A DNA stretch of 64,000 nt from Helicobacter pylori (lineage in GTDB: Bacteria > Campylobacterota > Campylobacteria > Campylobacterales > Helicobacteraceae). The position numbers and the translations under genes are program-made. Shown in pieces: positions 37,858 through 46,715 of this stretch. The stretch covers positions 806,001-870,000 of the forward strand of contig NZ_CP051534.1 in assembly GCF_016748675.1 (NCBI RefSeq), given 5' to 3'. The notes beneath the pieces were generated by a model. That model ran no database searches. It worked only from the letters and a program-made list of their open reading frames with translations, and had not been told where the DNA came from. The number at the start of each line of letters is the position of its first letter. Within the stretch, counting starts at the first letter, position 1.

Positions 37858-40236
37858 TTAAAAATGATAGCTCACATACGCTGTGATGCTCCTAGGAGGC
37901 GCGGCTTCTTTCCCATTAGGGCTAGTGCCTATCCCGCTAAACCAATATTTCATGTTAAAAATGTTATTGATTTGCAAACTCGCATGAACGCTTTGCTTTT
38001 TGCGTTCCCACAAAGTGCTAGAAATTTGCAAATTCCATACCCAATACCATGGTGTCATGCCCGCTGTTTTGGTAACAATAGTGCCGTTTTTAATCGTGGG
38101 CGCGTATTCTGTGAAAGGCACGGTGTTTAACACATCGCTATAAGTTCGGCTATAAAAGAACGAACTCAACCCAATCGTGGTTTTAGCGTAAGTGTAGCTT
38201 GCGTCTAAAATGAATTGGTGCGGGCTGACAAAAGGGAGTTTTTTGCCAAAAATATCTTTTTTAGGCCCTTTAGGATTAGCAGGGTTAGTAACCATCGTGT
38301 GGCTTGTGATATTGGCGTCTATGAAAGTGTAAGCCGCATGGAAATTAAGCCCTCTAATAGGCGTGTAATACAATTCCAGCTCCACGCCTTGCGATCTCGC
38401 ATTGACCGGCTCTCTGTTATCCCCGTAGCGTCCGGTAAAATAATTATTCGCAAAAATCACAAAATAATTCGCGTTAAAACTCACTTGGTTGTTGAAATAA
38501 TATCTTGAGCCGCCCTCCATGACATTAAAGATTTGAAAATAATCCGTGCTTGTGCCTACAAAACTACCGATATTGCTGAATTGGGGCGGGATGTAGCTTC
38601 TTTGATAATTGAAATAAAACAACCAATCCTTAATGGGTTTATAGCCGACATTTAGCGCCGGATTCCATTGGTTATAACGATCTTTAATGGTTTTTCCTGT
38701 TTGACCTTCTTTAAAAGGGGGAGCGTCTTTTTTTTCATAATTTAAAAAAGTGTATCTCAAACCCGGCGTGATCGTTAGCATGCCGTTATTGAAATTGATT
38801 TCATCGCTGACATACACGGCGGTATAATTGTTGAAATTGTTGAGTGAAGTTCCTGCATCAAACCCACTGCTATTATTAGGCACGCTAGGGTTTTTCCTAG
38901 TGGTGGATCGGCGGTATAAATCTTCGGTTAAAAACCGCATTCCCATATTAAAAGTTTGTTTGACTTTACCGGTATTGACGATGAGATTGAGTTTTGGTTC
39001 AAAAGCATTCACCACGAAGCGGCGGATATTATCAAAAAATTGCCAACAAGGGCTATTCGTATCGCTATAAGAATACAGACCGCAATTAGGGTTAGTCGCG
39101 CTGATTTTTCCTTTGCCATTAAAAGGTAAAATCTTATTTTGACTGCTCATATACACGCTTTGGTATTGGTTGGAAAAGCCAAAATCCCTGCTCATGTCAT
39201 GCGTGAAATAAGTGAATTTAAAATCGCCCCCCACTTTCCTATCCGGATCGCCAAAATAATTTTGATACACGATCCCAAAGCGTTTGGCTCGCCCTCCATC
39301 TTGATTGTCAGGGCGCTCGTTGATGAAGCGGTTATAGGCATAATCTTGCGCGCTCAAAGTGCCTGGATGGTAAGAATTGTATTGATAATATTGGTAATAA
39401 GCTTTAAAAGTATTGGTCGCATTAATCTTATAAACCGCATCCAACAAGTAGTTTTGCACCTTTGTGGGGCTATTTTGCCTGAAACCTTGCCCATTAATCC
39501 AATTGCCTTGGGCGCTAATTCCTACATGCTTACCCAACATTCCAGCCGTTCGCCCATAAGTGTTAAACAGCATTTGGTTTCCTAAAGTTTGGGCTAAAGG
39601 CTTGCCTTTTTCCTCGGGATCGACAAAATTCCCATTAGAGGATCGCCCCCAAAAAGTGATCCTTTCAGCCGCTTGATTTTCCCACTCTTTAGGGATTTCT
39701 TTAGTGATGACATTCACCACGCCTCCAAAAGTGTTAGGGCCGTATTGGACGCTCGTTCCCCCCTTAATCACATCAATCCTATCCACTGACTGGAAAGTAA
39801 CAGGGAAAATCGCCAGTTCAATATTAGAATACGGCGCGCCATAAATGGGGATACCATTGACTAAAATCATGCCCGTATTGCTATGCCCGTTACCTCCTCC
39901 ACCAAAACCGCGCACCGAAATTTTAGGCAACACGCCTGTGCCTGTGGCGTCTCTGATTTGAATCCCTGGCACATTTTGCAAAGCGTTTTCAATATTCAAA
40001 TTACCCGTTTTTTTGAGTTCTTTGTTGGAAATCACCGTGCGAGAGCTTGTGGAATTACGCACCTCTTCGCTTTGATATGAAAGCGGCGCGCTGGAACTGA
40101 ATTTTTGCTCGGTGGTTGTAACTTTTTTTAAAAAATGGTGCTTATCTTTTGCGCCTACCAAAGAGTTGAAAGACAAAAAAATCAAGGCGTTCAACGCTAA
40201 AAAATAAGAGGTTTTTACTCTCAAATAACCATTCAT
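37858..40236 (-). CDS. fecA: FecA-type TonB-dependent outer-membrane receptor (FecA2)
   Basis: A 792-residue receptor: signal peptide (MNGYLRVKTSYFLALNALIF..VGA), plug domain with IRDATGTGVLPKISVRGFGGGG and DRIDVIKGGTSVQYGPNTFGGVVNV, and a 22-strand barrel ending AYVSYHF. Ferric citrate or related substrate is inferred from the FecA name in H. pylori; three FecA-like receptors are known. The frame extends six codons further up, but the ATG at 40236 has AAAGG 9 bases before it and opens the signal peptide, so I prefer it. A Fur-type box lies upstream. Confidence 0.9.
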   Translation of the reverse strand: MNGYLRVKTSYFLALNALIFLSFNSLVGAKDKHHFLKKVTTTEQKFSSSAPLSYQSEEVRNSTSSRTVISNKELKKTGNLNIENALQNVPGIQIRDATGTGVLPKISVRGFGGGGNGHSNTGMILVNGIPIYGAPYSNIELAIFPVTFQSVDRIDVIKGGTSVQYGPNTFGGVVNVITKEIPKEWENQAAERITFWGRSSNGNFVDPEEKGKPLAQTLGNQMLFNTYGRTAGMLGKHVGISAQGNWINGQGFRQNSPTKVQNYLLDAVYKINATNTFKAYYQYYQYNSYHPGTLSAQDYAYNRFINERPDNQDGGRAKRFGIVYQNYFGDPDRKVGGDFKFTYFTHDMSRDFGFSNQYQSVYMSSQNKILPFNGKGKISATNPNCGLYSYSDTNSPCWQFFDNIRRFVVNAFEPKLNLIVNTGKVKQTFNMGMRFLTEDLYRRSTTRKNPSVPNNSSGFDAGTSLNNFNNYTAVYVSDEINFNNGMLTITPGLRYTFLNYEKKDAPPFKEGQTGKTIKDRYNQWNPALNVGYKPIKDWLFYFNYQRSYIPPQFSNIGSFVGTSTDYFQIFNVMEGGSRYYFNNQVSFNANYFVIFANNYFTGRYGDNREPVNARSQGVELELYYTPIRGLNFHAAYTFIDANITSHTMVTNPANPKGPKKDIFGKKLPFVSPHQFILDASYTYAKTTIGLSSFFYSRTYSDVLNTVPFTEYAPTIKNGTIVTKTAGMTPWYWVWNLQISSTLWERKKQSVHASLQINNIFNMKYWFSGIGTSPNGKEAAPPRSITAYVSYHF

Positions 40237-40268
40237 TATGATAACCTTTCTCATTTAATTCAAACCGA

Positions 40269-40306
40269 TGCATATTATAAAAATAATTATTATAATTAAC
40301 TTAAAT
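40269..40306 (-). promoter_or_regulatory. Promoter with Fur-like box upstream of fecA2
   Basis: The stretch contains ATAATTATTATAATTA, close to the H. pylori Fur consensus TAATAATnATTATTA, overlapping a TATAAT -10 hexamer on the minus strand about 35 bases before the start. Iron-dependent repression by Fur is the natural reading. NikR-like sites are A/T-rich in the same way and cannot be excluded by eye. Confidence 0.6.
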
Positions 40307-40453
40307 TTTGAAGTTTGATTTTTTTATTTACAATTTGTTATCAAAACGATTTGAAAAAGGTTTTTAGTGTTTTTTATTTTTTTGCAAACAGCTGCTAAGC
40401 GTTTTTTAAAAACAGAATGTTATGGGGGTTTTAGGACGCGTTATTGATAAATT

Positions 40454-40804
40454 TTACGGAGAGATCATCACAACCGCTATCGCAAAACCAGCGTCATGGC
40501 TGATGCTCGCGCTCAAGCTTTGGATATTAAAATAATCCATTTTTTCTTTGGAAAGGGTGATTAAGGGGGCGTTTTTAGGGCTTTTAGAAATGCGTATATC
40601 CAAAAAGTTCAATTCCTTACCAATGCCCACTTGAAGGGCTTTAGAGCAAGCCTCTTTAAGCGCGAAAAACCCGGCGATACTGCTAAATTTATCCTTGCAT
40701 AAAACAATCTCACTCGGCGATAAAAAACGCTCTAAAAACTTCATTTCAAAGCGTTTCACGCACTTTTCTACCCTAGCAATAGAGACAATATCTATGCCAA
40801 TCAT
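40454..40804 (-). CDS. acpS: AcpS, holo-[acyl-carrier-protein] synthase
   Basis: Transfers 4'-phosphopantetheine from CoA to acyl carrier protein. The 116 residues begin MIGIDIVSIARVEKCV and contain AGFFALKEACSKALQVGIG, the two family signatures that bind Mg and CoA, and a C-terminal SISHDAGFAIAVV. It begins 6 bases after fliL's stop. Usual length. Confidence 0.95.
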   Translation of the reverse strand: MIGIDIVSIARVEKCVKRFEMKFLERFLSPSEIVLCKDKFSSIAGFFALKEACSKALQVGIGKELNFLDIRISKSPKNAPLITLSKEKMDYFNIQSLSASISHDAGFAIAVVMISP

Positions 40805-40810
40805 TTAAAA

Positions 40811-41362
40811 CTATTGAATAATGAAATCAGTGAAAAAGACATTTTTAATAAAGCCATCGATCAAAAACGAATTCAAATGGCTCTTAATTTCGTCTTTAAG
40901 CTTGTTTTTGCCTTTGTTAGTAACCACTTCTTCCACGCTTTTAGACGATAGAATTTCTATAATCGTGTCTTTAATCGCCGTGTCTTTAACCTTGACTTCA
41001 TTTAAAAGCTTTTCATTACTCAATTCTAACGAAATAGAAGCCTTAAGGTAGCGTCTGCCATTTTGAGAGACCAAATTCACCGCAAAAGGCGCATCAATCG
41101 CATACAAAGGCCCAAGCACCAAATATTGCTGGATATTAGAACCTTCTTTGGCCTCTTGATTTTTGTTCGCCATAGGATTAGCTTGAACTTCTTGGGTGTT
41201 TTTAGAAGCGTTTTCTTTAGATTCTTCCTTATTCCCCATAAGCAGCATGATAATCACCCCCACCAATAAAAGCATCACTAGCACGCTTCCAATGATGACA
41301 AATAAAAGGGCTTTGCTTTTTTTTTGGGGTTGTTGCGCGGTATTTTCTTGTTCTTCTGCCAT
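40811..41362 (-). CDS. fliL: FliL, flagellar basal-body-associated protein
   Basis: A 183-residue inner-membrane protein: short cytoplasmic tail, one membrane segment (about 18-42), a Glu/Asn/Lys-rich linker, then the FliL periplasmic domain (LGPLYAIDAPFAVNLVSQNGRRYLKASISLEL, LKDEIKSHLNSFLIDGFIKNVFFTDFIIQ). FliL stabilises the stator around the motor, relevant to motAB at 45-46.7 kb. It lies downstream of rsmD with 8 bases between. Confidence 0.94.
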   Translation of the reverse strand: MAEEQENTAQQPQKKSKALLFVIIGSVLVMLLLVGVIIMLLMGNKEESKENASKNTQEVQANPMANKNQEAKEGSNIQQYLVLGPLYAIDAPFAVNLVSQNGRRYLKASISLELSNEKLLNEVKVKDTAIKDTIIEILSSKSVEEVVTNKGKNKLKDEIKSHLNSFLIDGFIKNVFFTDFIIQ

Positions 41363-41370
41363 GCCTATTC

Positions 41371-41973
41371 CTATTGAAAATAAGTTAAAGTGGTTTTCCC
41401 GAATTTTTTCTGTTTGATTATAGCTAAAGTTACAAGACTTTTAGGCATCTCATGCACGCTTTCATGCTCAAAAACCACTAAAAAATTTTTTGGATTAAAG
41501 CGTTTTAATAACCTTTCTAAAGCGTGAAAACACTTTTCATAAATCCCTAAAAACCCGCTCGTTTCAAAAGGAGGATCCAAATAAAGGATATTCAAAACGC
41601 CATTTTTTAAACCCAGCGTGGGCAAAAGCTTGAAAGCGTCATCTAAAAAAGTTTGAATTTCCATTTCCTTTTTCAGGCGGTTTTTAAAAAGAGAAATATT
41701 TTCTAAAAGCGTGGCATAAGCGTCTTTATTTTGCTCAAAAAACACCGCGCTTTTAGCCCCCCTACTCAAAGCCTCTAAACCCATAGAAGCGCTGCCTGAA
41801 AACACTTCTATAAAGTGTGCTCCATTAATTTCTGCTTGCAAGGTGTTAAAAAACGACTCTCTTACGATCGCTTTGGTGGGGCGCGTGCTAGAAATGTTAG
41901 GCAAATTCAAGCCCAATCCCTTGCAAGCCCCCCCAATGATCTTAAATTTCTTTACTGACTGATGATTTGGCAT
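41371..41973 (-). CDS. rsmD: RsmD, 16S rRNA m2G966 methyltransferase
   Basis: A 200-residue class I SAM-dependent methyltransferase: N-terminal GGACKGLGLNLPN, TRPTKAIVRESFFN, SAM-binding FIEVFSGSASMGLEALSRGA and the catalytic NILYLDPPFE (DPPF, N-methyl transfer). Methylates the small-subunit rRNA. Start overlaps the upstream gene by 22 bases, so coupled translation is likely. Confidence 0.93.
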   Translation of the reverse strand: MPNHQSVKKFKIIGGACKGLGLNLPNISSTRPTKAIVRESFFNTLQAEINGAHFIEVFSGSASMGLEALSRGAKSAVFFEQNKDAYATLLENISLFKNRLKKEMEIQTFLDDAFKLLPTLGLKNGVLNILYLDPPFETSGFLGIYEKCFHALERLLKRFNPKNFLVVFEHESVHEMPKSLVTLAIIKQKKFGKTTLTYFQ

Positions 41974-42278
41974 AATTTGTGGGTGTATTCTTCTAGTAAT
42001 TGTTTAATCTTTTGCTCTTTAGAAAATTGGATTTCTTCGCAAGGTTTTTCGCTCGTCTTTAAAGCGCGATAAAAATTTTTTACATCTTCTTTCACGCTCT
42101 GTTTGGTGAAAGGCTTTCTTAAGCGCTCTTCTATAAAGCATAGGGGCTTATTAATCTCTAGCGTTTCATCATCGCTTAAAACAAAATCGCAAACTTCCAC
42201 AGAAGAGAGGCAATCGCTCAAATAAAATTCCAAACTCCTTTGAATCAACAAAGACTTGCAAGAAAGAAAAATTTTCAA
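41952..42278 (-). CDS. Small conserved protein of unknown function (HP0811 type)
   Basis: A 108-residue acidic/basic mixed protein beginning MKIFLSCKSLLIQRSLEFYLSD, with four cysteines spread over the chain but no CxxC pair and no membrane segment. The C-terminal half is helical and charged. It overlaps the start of rsmD by 22 bases. No function is known to me; gene order suggests it is expressed with rsmD, fliL and acpS. Confidence 0.65.
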   Translation of the reverse strand: MKIFLSCKSLLIQRSLEFYLSDCLSSVEVCDFVLSDDETLEINKPLCFIEERLRKPFTKQSVKEDVKNFYRALKTSEKPCEEIQFSKEQKIKQLLEEYTHKLCQIISQ

Positions 42279-42435
42279 AAAACCCCCTTTATCCCATCAA
42301 TAGGCTTAAATTGTTTTAAAATTATAGCAATTCTTTCTTTTAAACACCAATATTAAATAAATAAATAAACTTAAAAAGTGTTTCATTTTATAAAAAAGAA
42401 AAACAGAATGTTAAAAATAAAGCTCAAATAACATC

Positions 42436-42451
42436 TTTTTTTTTTTTTTTT
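42436..42451 (+). repeat. T16 homopolymer in the NikS promoter
   Basis: Sixteen T in a row two bases before a TATAAT hexamer. A run of this length is prone to slippage and lies in the -35/spacer part of the sRNA promoter. Confidence 0.95.
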
Positions 42452-42460
42452 GGTATAATG
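42452..42460 (+). promoter_or_regulatory. NikS promoter, -10 TATAAT
   Basis: Perfect TATAAT at 42454-42459 directly after the T16 run. Expected start about seven bases on (near 42466). In published work on H. pylori the T-run length sets NikS levels and NikR represses the promoter with nickel. Confidence 0.85.
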
Positions 42461-42465
42461 CCGCT

Positions 42466-42565
42466 TAAGGTAAGAGCGAAAGGCATATTATATTCCTTCC
42501 TTCTTTACTTTAGCATTTTAATCAACTTTTTCATTAAAATGTCCTGACGCTCTTACCTTTCCCCC
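42466..42565 (+). ncRNA. nikS: NikS (HPnc4160), phase-variable nickel-regulated small RNA
   Basis: No protein is encoded in this 350-base gap. Behind the T16/TATAAT promoter the transcript would carry GGTAAGAGCG (42469-42478) and the exact complement CGCTCTTACC (42548-42557), closing an approximately 90-base structure, with TTTCCCCCTTTAAAA after it. Location between the HP0811- and HP0812-type genes and the variable T-run upstream match NikS, which is known to repress cagA, vacA and several outer-membrane proteins by base pairing. The ends are estimated: the 5' end from the -10 box, the 3' end from the closing stem. Confidence 0.85.
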
Positions 42566-42627
42566 TTTAAAAAAACGCAAACTCTTTATTTTATTAATTA
42601 TTATTAGATTGTAAAAACGCTTTTAAT

Positions 42628-43662
42628 TTATATTTTATTTTTTTTCACAAACTCTAACGCTTTGAAACGCTCCCCTAAACCCCCAGGGCTAATTAGGGGC
42701 TTGATTTTAGCCGCTTCTTTTAAATACCTTTCATAACCCACGCTCTTTGAAAATGTTTCTAACAATTTTATAAGCCCCATATCCAGCAAAGCGTTAGCCT
42801 GCGATTTGAAGAATGAAAATTTTGCATGGTGTTTTTCAAACAAAAAGCGCACCAGAGAAAAATTGACATCATAGGTCAAATCGCTTTGCTGATACAAAGA
42901 AGCCAGATGGTTTAAAATATCCTTAAAATCCAGCGCTTGGTGGTTTTTAAAAGCCCTTAAGTGCATGTCCTTTCTCTCTACTTCATCGCCATAATCAAAG
43001 CTCAAAAACACCCAAGAAGAAGCCTCATTCAATTTCTCTAACAAATCCTTAATGAAAGTACTCAAAAATAACGGCACGCACCCTTGTTTTAAATTCAAAT
43101 TTTTAAGAAGTTCTTTAGTGGGTTCATCAATACCGCCCCAAACGCCCTGATGATCATGGGTAATAAAAAGCATTTGGTTATCTTTAATGATCTCGCAAGC
43201 GAACGCGTCAAACAATTCATTAGAGACAACGAACGCGCTTTCATGCCCCTTGAAATCTAGATCTCTCAGATCGCAGATCATCAAATCCAATTGCGTGGCT
43301 TGTTTGAAAATGGTTCGTTGGAGTTTTTGCAATTCCTTTAAAGGCTCACAGCTGACAAACTCGCATTTTTCCATTACGCCCACGCTCAAAGCGTTTAAAA
43401 AACTGGCTATATCGCTCAAAAAATGCCCATGATGAGAGCCAATTTCTACAATTTTTAAAGGCAAAAATAATTTTTCTTCTTCTAAAAGCTTGATGATATA
43501 AAACGCCATAGCGCCCCCAAAAAACTTGCTCAAAGACACCGAAGTGTAAAAATCCCCTTTTGGACCGATTAGCGCCTTTCGGTAATACCCCTTTTCTCCA
43601 TAAAGCCACTCTTGCATGTAATTCCCAAACGAACGCACGATTTTCCTTTTATTCAAACTCAT
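42628..43662 (-). CDS. MidA/NDUFAF7-like SAM-dependent methyltransferase
   Basis: A protein of about 344 residues of the MidA family (putative protein-arginine methyltransferase; mitochondrial relatives methylate a complex I subunit). Visible: LYGEKGYYRKALIGPKGDFYTSVSLSKFFGG, the SAM-binding KIVEIGSHHGHFLSDI, FVVSNELFDAFACEII and SPGGLGERFKALEF at the C-terminus. The open frame extends to a TTG at 43698, but the TAGAAT -10 box at 43688-43693 would place the transcription start downstream of that, so I take ATG 43662. Role in H. pylori unknown; complex I assembly is a guess from family. Confidence 0.8.
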   Translation of the reverse strand: MSLNKRKIVRSFGNYMQEWLYGEKGYYRKALIGPKGDFYTSVSLSKFFGGAMAFYIIKLLEEEKLFLPLKIVEIGSHHGHFLSDIASFLNALSVGVMEKCEFVSCEPLKELQKLQRTIFKQATQLDLMICDLRDLDFKGHESAFVVSNELFDAFACEIIKDNQMLFITHDHQGVWGGIDEPTKELLKNLNLKQGCVPLFLSTFIKDLLEKLNEASSWVFLSFDYGDEVERKDMHLRAFKNHQALDFKDILNHLASLYQQSDLTYDVNFSLVRFLFEKHHAKFSFFKSQANALLDMGLIKLLETFSKSVGYERYLKEAAKIKPLISPGGLGERFKALEFVKKNKI

Positions 43663-43770
43663 CTTAACCAACAATAATAGAAGCGCTATTCTAGTCAAAA
43701 TCGCCTTATTTTTGCGCTATGATATTCAATCATAATGACTTTTTAGGCTAGTTTGAAGGGAGTTTGGAGT

Positions 43771-44388
43771 TTGGAAATTTTAAGGCGAGAGTGCGGGGCG
43801 GTGGAAGAAAACGCTTATATTGTGAAGCTTTCTAGTGGGATAGATTTTATTATCGATCCCGGATTTTCTAGCAGCGAATGGGTGTTAGAAAACGCCAAAA
43901 ACCCTAAAGCGATTTTAATCACGCATGGGCATTATGATCATGTATGGGATAGCGCTCAATTATCAAAACTCCTTAAAAATACCCCCATTTACGCCCCCAA
44001 AGACGATGTGTTCATGCTAGAAAATGATATTTTCCATTTAGGCATGCCGGTTTTTAGCCCCAATTTTAGCGTGCCTTGCAATAAGGGTTGCACCACTTTA
44101 GAGATAGCAAACACCACCATTAAATACTGGCATTTTCCCGGACACACGCCCGGTTGCTCTATCATAGAAATTGAAGGGGTGATTTTTAGCGGGGATTTTA
44201 TTTTTTATCGCAGCATTGGCCGCTATGATTTCCCTTATTCTAATGAAAAAGACATGAAAGAGTCCCTATTAAGGTTTCAAAATTTAGATTTTTCTAAAGA
44301 CATAGAGATTTATCCAGGGCATGGGGATAAAACAAGTTTTTTTGCCGAAAGAGAGCATTCTAAGATTTGGGTTTCAAGGATGGCTTAA
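43771..44388 (+). CDS. Metallo-beta-lactamase-fold hydrolase (glyoxalase II-like)
   Basis: About 205 residues with the metal site THGHYDHVWD and further His/Asp ligands in FPGHTPGCSIIEI, VIFSGDFIF and YPGHGDKTSF. Family includes glyoxalase II and related thioester hydrolases; substrate not known. The frame opens further up at a TTG (43753), but AAGGGAG precedes the second TTG (43771) by about 11 bases with a more typical protein start (EILRRECGAVEENAY), so I prefer it. It ends immediately before the ThiF-like gene start. Confidence 0.85.
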   Translation: MEILRRECGAVEENAYIVKLSSGIDFIIDPGFSSSEWVLENAKNPKAILITHGHYDHVWDSAQLSKLLKNTPIYAPKDDVFMLENDIFHLGMPVFSPNFSVPCNKGCTTLEIANTTIKYWHFPGHTPGCSIIEIEGVIFSGDFIFYRSIGRYDFPYSNEKDMKESLLRFQNLDFSKDIEIYPGHGDKTSFFAEREHSKIWVSRMA

Positions 44389-45156
44389 TTGCTAAGCCGG
44401 CTAGACAAAGAGCGTTATTTGCGCCATATCATGCTAGAAGATGTGGGCGAAGAAGGCCAATTGAAGCTTTTAAAATCCAGCGTTTTAGTCATTGGGGCTG
44501 GGGGTCTTGGATCGGCGGTTTTGATGTATTTGTGCGCTGCTGGGGTAGGAAAAATAGGCATTGTGGATTTTGATTCAGTAGATATGAGTAATTTGCAACG
44601 ACAAATCATCCATTCACAGGATTTTTTAAACCATTCTAAAGCCTCTAGCGCGAAAGCCCGCTTGAAACAACTCAATGCTAGCATTGAAATAGAGGCTTTT
44701 GAAGAACGCTTTAAGGCTCATAACGCTCTTCCTCTCATAGAGCCTTACGATTTTATCATAGACGCCACGGACAATTTTAACGCTAAATTTTTGATCAATG
44801 ACGCTTGCGTGTTAGCCCAAAAACCCTATTCGCATGCCGGGGTTTTAAAATACAGGGGGCAAAGCATGAGCGTTTTACCTCATAGCGCATGCTTAGCGTG
44901 CGTTTTTGATAAGCCCCCTAAAAAGGGATTAAATCCTATTTCAGGGCTTTTTGGGGTCTTACCCGGAGTTTTAGGGTGCATCCAAGCGAGCGAATGCCTT
45001 AAATATTTTTTAGGGTTTGAAACTTTACTTATAAATACTTTACTTATAGCCGATATTAAAACGATGGATTTTAAAAAAATTCAAGCACCCAAAAACCCTG
45101 AATGTAGGGTTTGTGGCACGCATAAAATCACGCATTTACAGGATTATGAAATTTAG
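44389..45156 (+). CDS. ThiF/MoeB/HesA-family adenylyltransferase
   Basis: A 255-residue E1-like enzyme that activates a ubiquitin-like sulfur carrier C-terminus (ThiS or MoaD). Contains LSRLDKERYLRHIML, the ATP-binding VLVIGAGGLGSAVLMYL, the DNFNAKFLIND loop with catalytic Arg/Asp region, CxxC pairs CLAC and CRVC for zinc. Annotated ThiF in H. pylori; with MoaD encoded in this window and few thiamine genes in the species, a MoeB role is also reasonable. Start is TTG directly next to the MBL gene stop. Followed by motA. Confidence 0.88.
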   Translation: MLSRLDKERYLRHIMLEDVGEEGQLKLLKSSVLVIGAGGLGSAVLMYLCAAGVGKIGIVDFDSVDMSNLQRQIIHSQDFLNHSKASSAKARLKQLNASIEIEAFEERFKAHNALPLIEPYDFIIDATDNFNAKFLINDACVLAQKPYSHAGVLKYRGQSMSVLPHSACLACVFDKPPKKGLNPISGLFGVLPGVLGCIQASECLKYFLGFETLLINTLLIADIKTMDFKKIQAPKNPECRVCGTHKITHLQDYEI

Positions 45157-45171
45157 ATTAAGGGGTAAGTT

Positions 45172-45945
45172 TTGGATTTATCAACCATACTAGGCTTGGT
45201 ATTGGCGGTCGCTTCTATTTCGCTAGGCGATATTTTAGAAGATGGCAACCCGTTGCACATTATCCATTTGAGTTCAGTCATCATCATCGTGCCTACTTCG
45301 CTTTTTGCCGCCATGACAGGCACGCATGCACGTTATGTGAAAGCCGCTTACAAAGAGATAAAAATTGTTTTTTTAAACCCTAAAATCAATTTAAACGAAA
45401 CCATTAAAAATTTAGTGGAATTAGCCACTTTAGCTAGAAAAGATGGGGTGTTGAGTTTGGAGGGGCGAGTGGCGCAAATTGAAGACGATTTCACCCGTAA
45501 TGGTTTGTCTATGATTATAGATGGCAAGGATTTAAAATCCGTTAAGGAAAGCTTAGAAATCAGCATTGAAGAAATGGAAGAGTATTACCACGGTGCCGCT
45601 CATTATTGGGAGACGGCCGGTGAGACCGCTCCTACTATGGGGTTAGTGGGGGCGGTTATGGGGCTTATGTTGGCCTTGCAAAAACTAGACAACCCGGCTG
45701 AAATGGCAGCAGGGATCGCTGGGGCTTTTACGGCCACTGTTACAGGGATTATGTGTGCTTATGCGATTTTTGGCCCTTTTGGGCATAAGCTCAAGGCTAA
45801 GTCTAAAGACATTATCAAAGAAAAAACCGTTCTTTTAGAGGGGATTTTAGGCATCGCTAATGGGGAAAACCCAAGGGATTTAGAAAACAAACTCTTAAAC
45901 TACATCGCTCCCGGTGAACCTAAAAAATCTCAATTTGAGGGCTAA
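45172..45945 (+). CDS. motA: MotA, flagellar stator proton channel subunit
   Basis: A 257-residue membrane protein with four helices: two N-terminal (about 4-20 and 28-48), a cytoplasmic loop with the charged residues that drive the rotor (around 85-100), then GLVGAVMGLMLALQKL and AAGIAGAFTATVTGIMCAYAIFGPFG. Five MotA surround two MotB. TTG start at 45172 with AAGGGG before it. The next gene motB starts 3 bases after motA stops. Confidence 0.96.
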   Translation: MDLSTILGLVLAVASISLGDILEDGNPLHIIHLSSVIIIVPTSLFAAMTGTHARYVKAAYKEIKIVFLNPKINLNETIKNLVELATLARKDGVLSLEGRVAQIEDDFTRNGLSMIIDGKDLKSVKESLEISIEEMEEYYHGAAHYWETAGETAPTMGLVGAVMGLMLALQKLDNPAEMAAGIAGAFTATVTGIMCAYAIFGPFGHKLKAKSKDIIKEKTVLLEGILGIANGENPRDLENKLLNYIAPGEPKKSQFEG

Positions 45946-45947
45946 AC

Positions 45948-46715
45948 ATGGCTAAGAAAAACAAACCCACCGAATGCCCCGCCGGTGAAAAATGGGCGGT
46001 TCCTTATGCGGACTTTTTGTCGTTGTTGCTCGCGCTTTTTATCGCTCTTTATGCCATTTCAGCGGTCAATAAATCCAAAGTGGAAGCCTTAAAAACCGAA
46101 TTTATTAAGATTTTTAATTACGCTCCCAAGCCAGAGGCGATGCAGCCGGTTGTAGTGATCCCCCCTGATTCAGGGAAAGAAGAAGAGCAAATGGCAAGCG
46201 AAAGCTCCAAACCGGCTTCGCAAAATACCGAAACAAAAGCCACTATCGCTCGCAAAGGCGAAGGCAGTGTTTTAGAGCAAATTGATCAAGGCTCTGTTTT
46301 AAAACTCCCCTCTAGTTTGCTGTTTGAAAACGCTACATCAGATGCTATCAATCAAGACATGATGCTCTATATTGAACGGATCGCTAAAATCATTCAAAAA
46401 CTCCCTAAAAGGGTGCATATCAATGTGAGAGGTTTTACGGATAATACGCCTTTAACTAAAACCCGTTTTAAAAGCCACTATGAATTAGCCGCCAATCGCG
46501 CTTATAGGGTGATGAAAGTCCTTATACAATACGGCGTGGATCCTAACCAATTGTCTTTTTCTTCTTATGGATCTACCAACCCTATCGCGCCTAATGACTC
46601 CTTAGAAAACAGAATGAAAAACAATCGTGTGGAAATCTTTTTTTCAACCGATGCGAACGATTTGAGTAAGATCCATTCTATTTTAGATAATGAGTTCAAC
46701 CCCCACCAAGAATGA
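45948..46715 (+). CDS. motB: MotB, flagellar stator peptidoglycan-binding subunit
   Basis: A 255-residue protein: N-terminal membrane helix with the proton-carrying Asp22 (PYADFLSLLLALFIALYAIS), plug and linker, then an OmpA-like peptidoglycan-binding domain (about 120-250: SLLFENATSDAINQDM, INVRGFTDNTPL, LAANRAYRVMKVLIQYGVDPNQLSFSSYGST, NRVEIFF). Overlaps the next gene by 4 bases (ATGA), so coupled translation. Confidence 0.96.
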   Translation: MAKKNKPTECPAGEKWAVPYADFLSLLLALFIALYAISAVNKSKVEALKTEFIKIFNYAPKPEAMQPVVVIPPDSGKEEEQMASESSKPASQNTETKATIARKGEGSVLEQIDQGSVLKLPSSLLFENATSDAINQDMMLYIERIAKIIQKLPKRVHINVRGFTDNTPLTKTRFKSHYELAANRAYRVMKVLIQYGVDPNQLSFSSYGSTNPIAPNDSLENRMKNNRVEIFFSTDANDLSKIHSILDNEFNPHQE

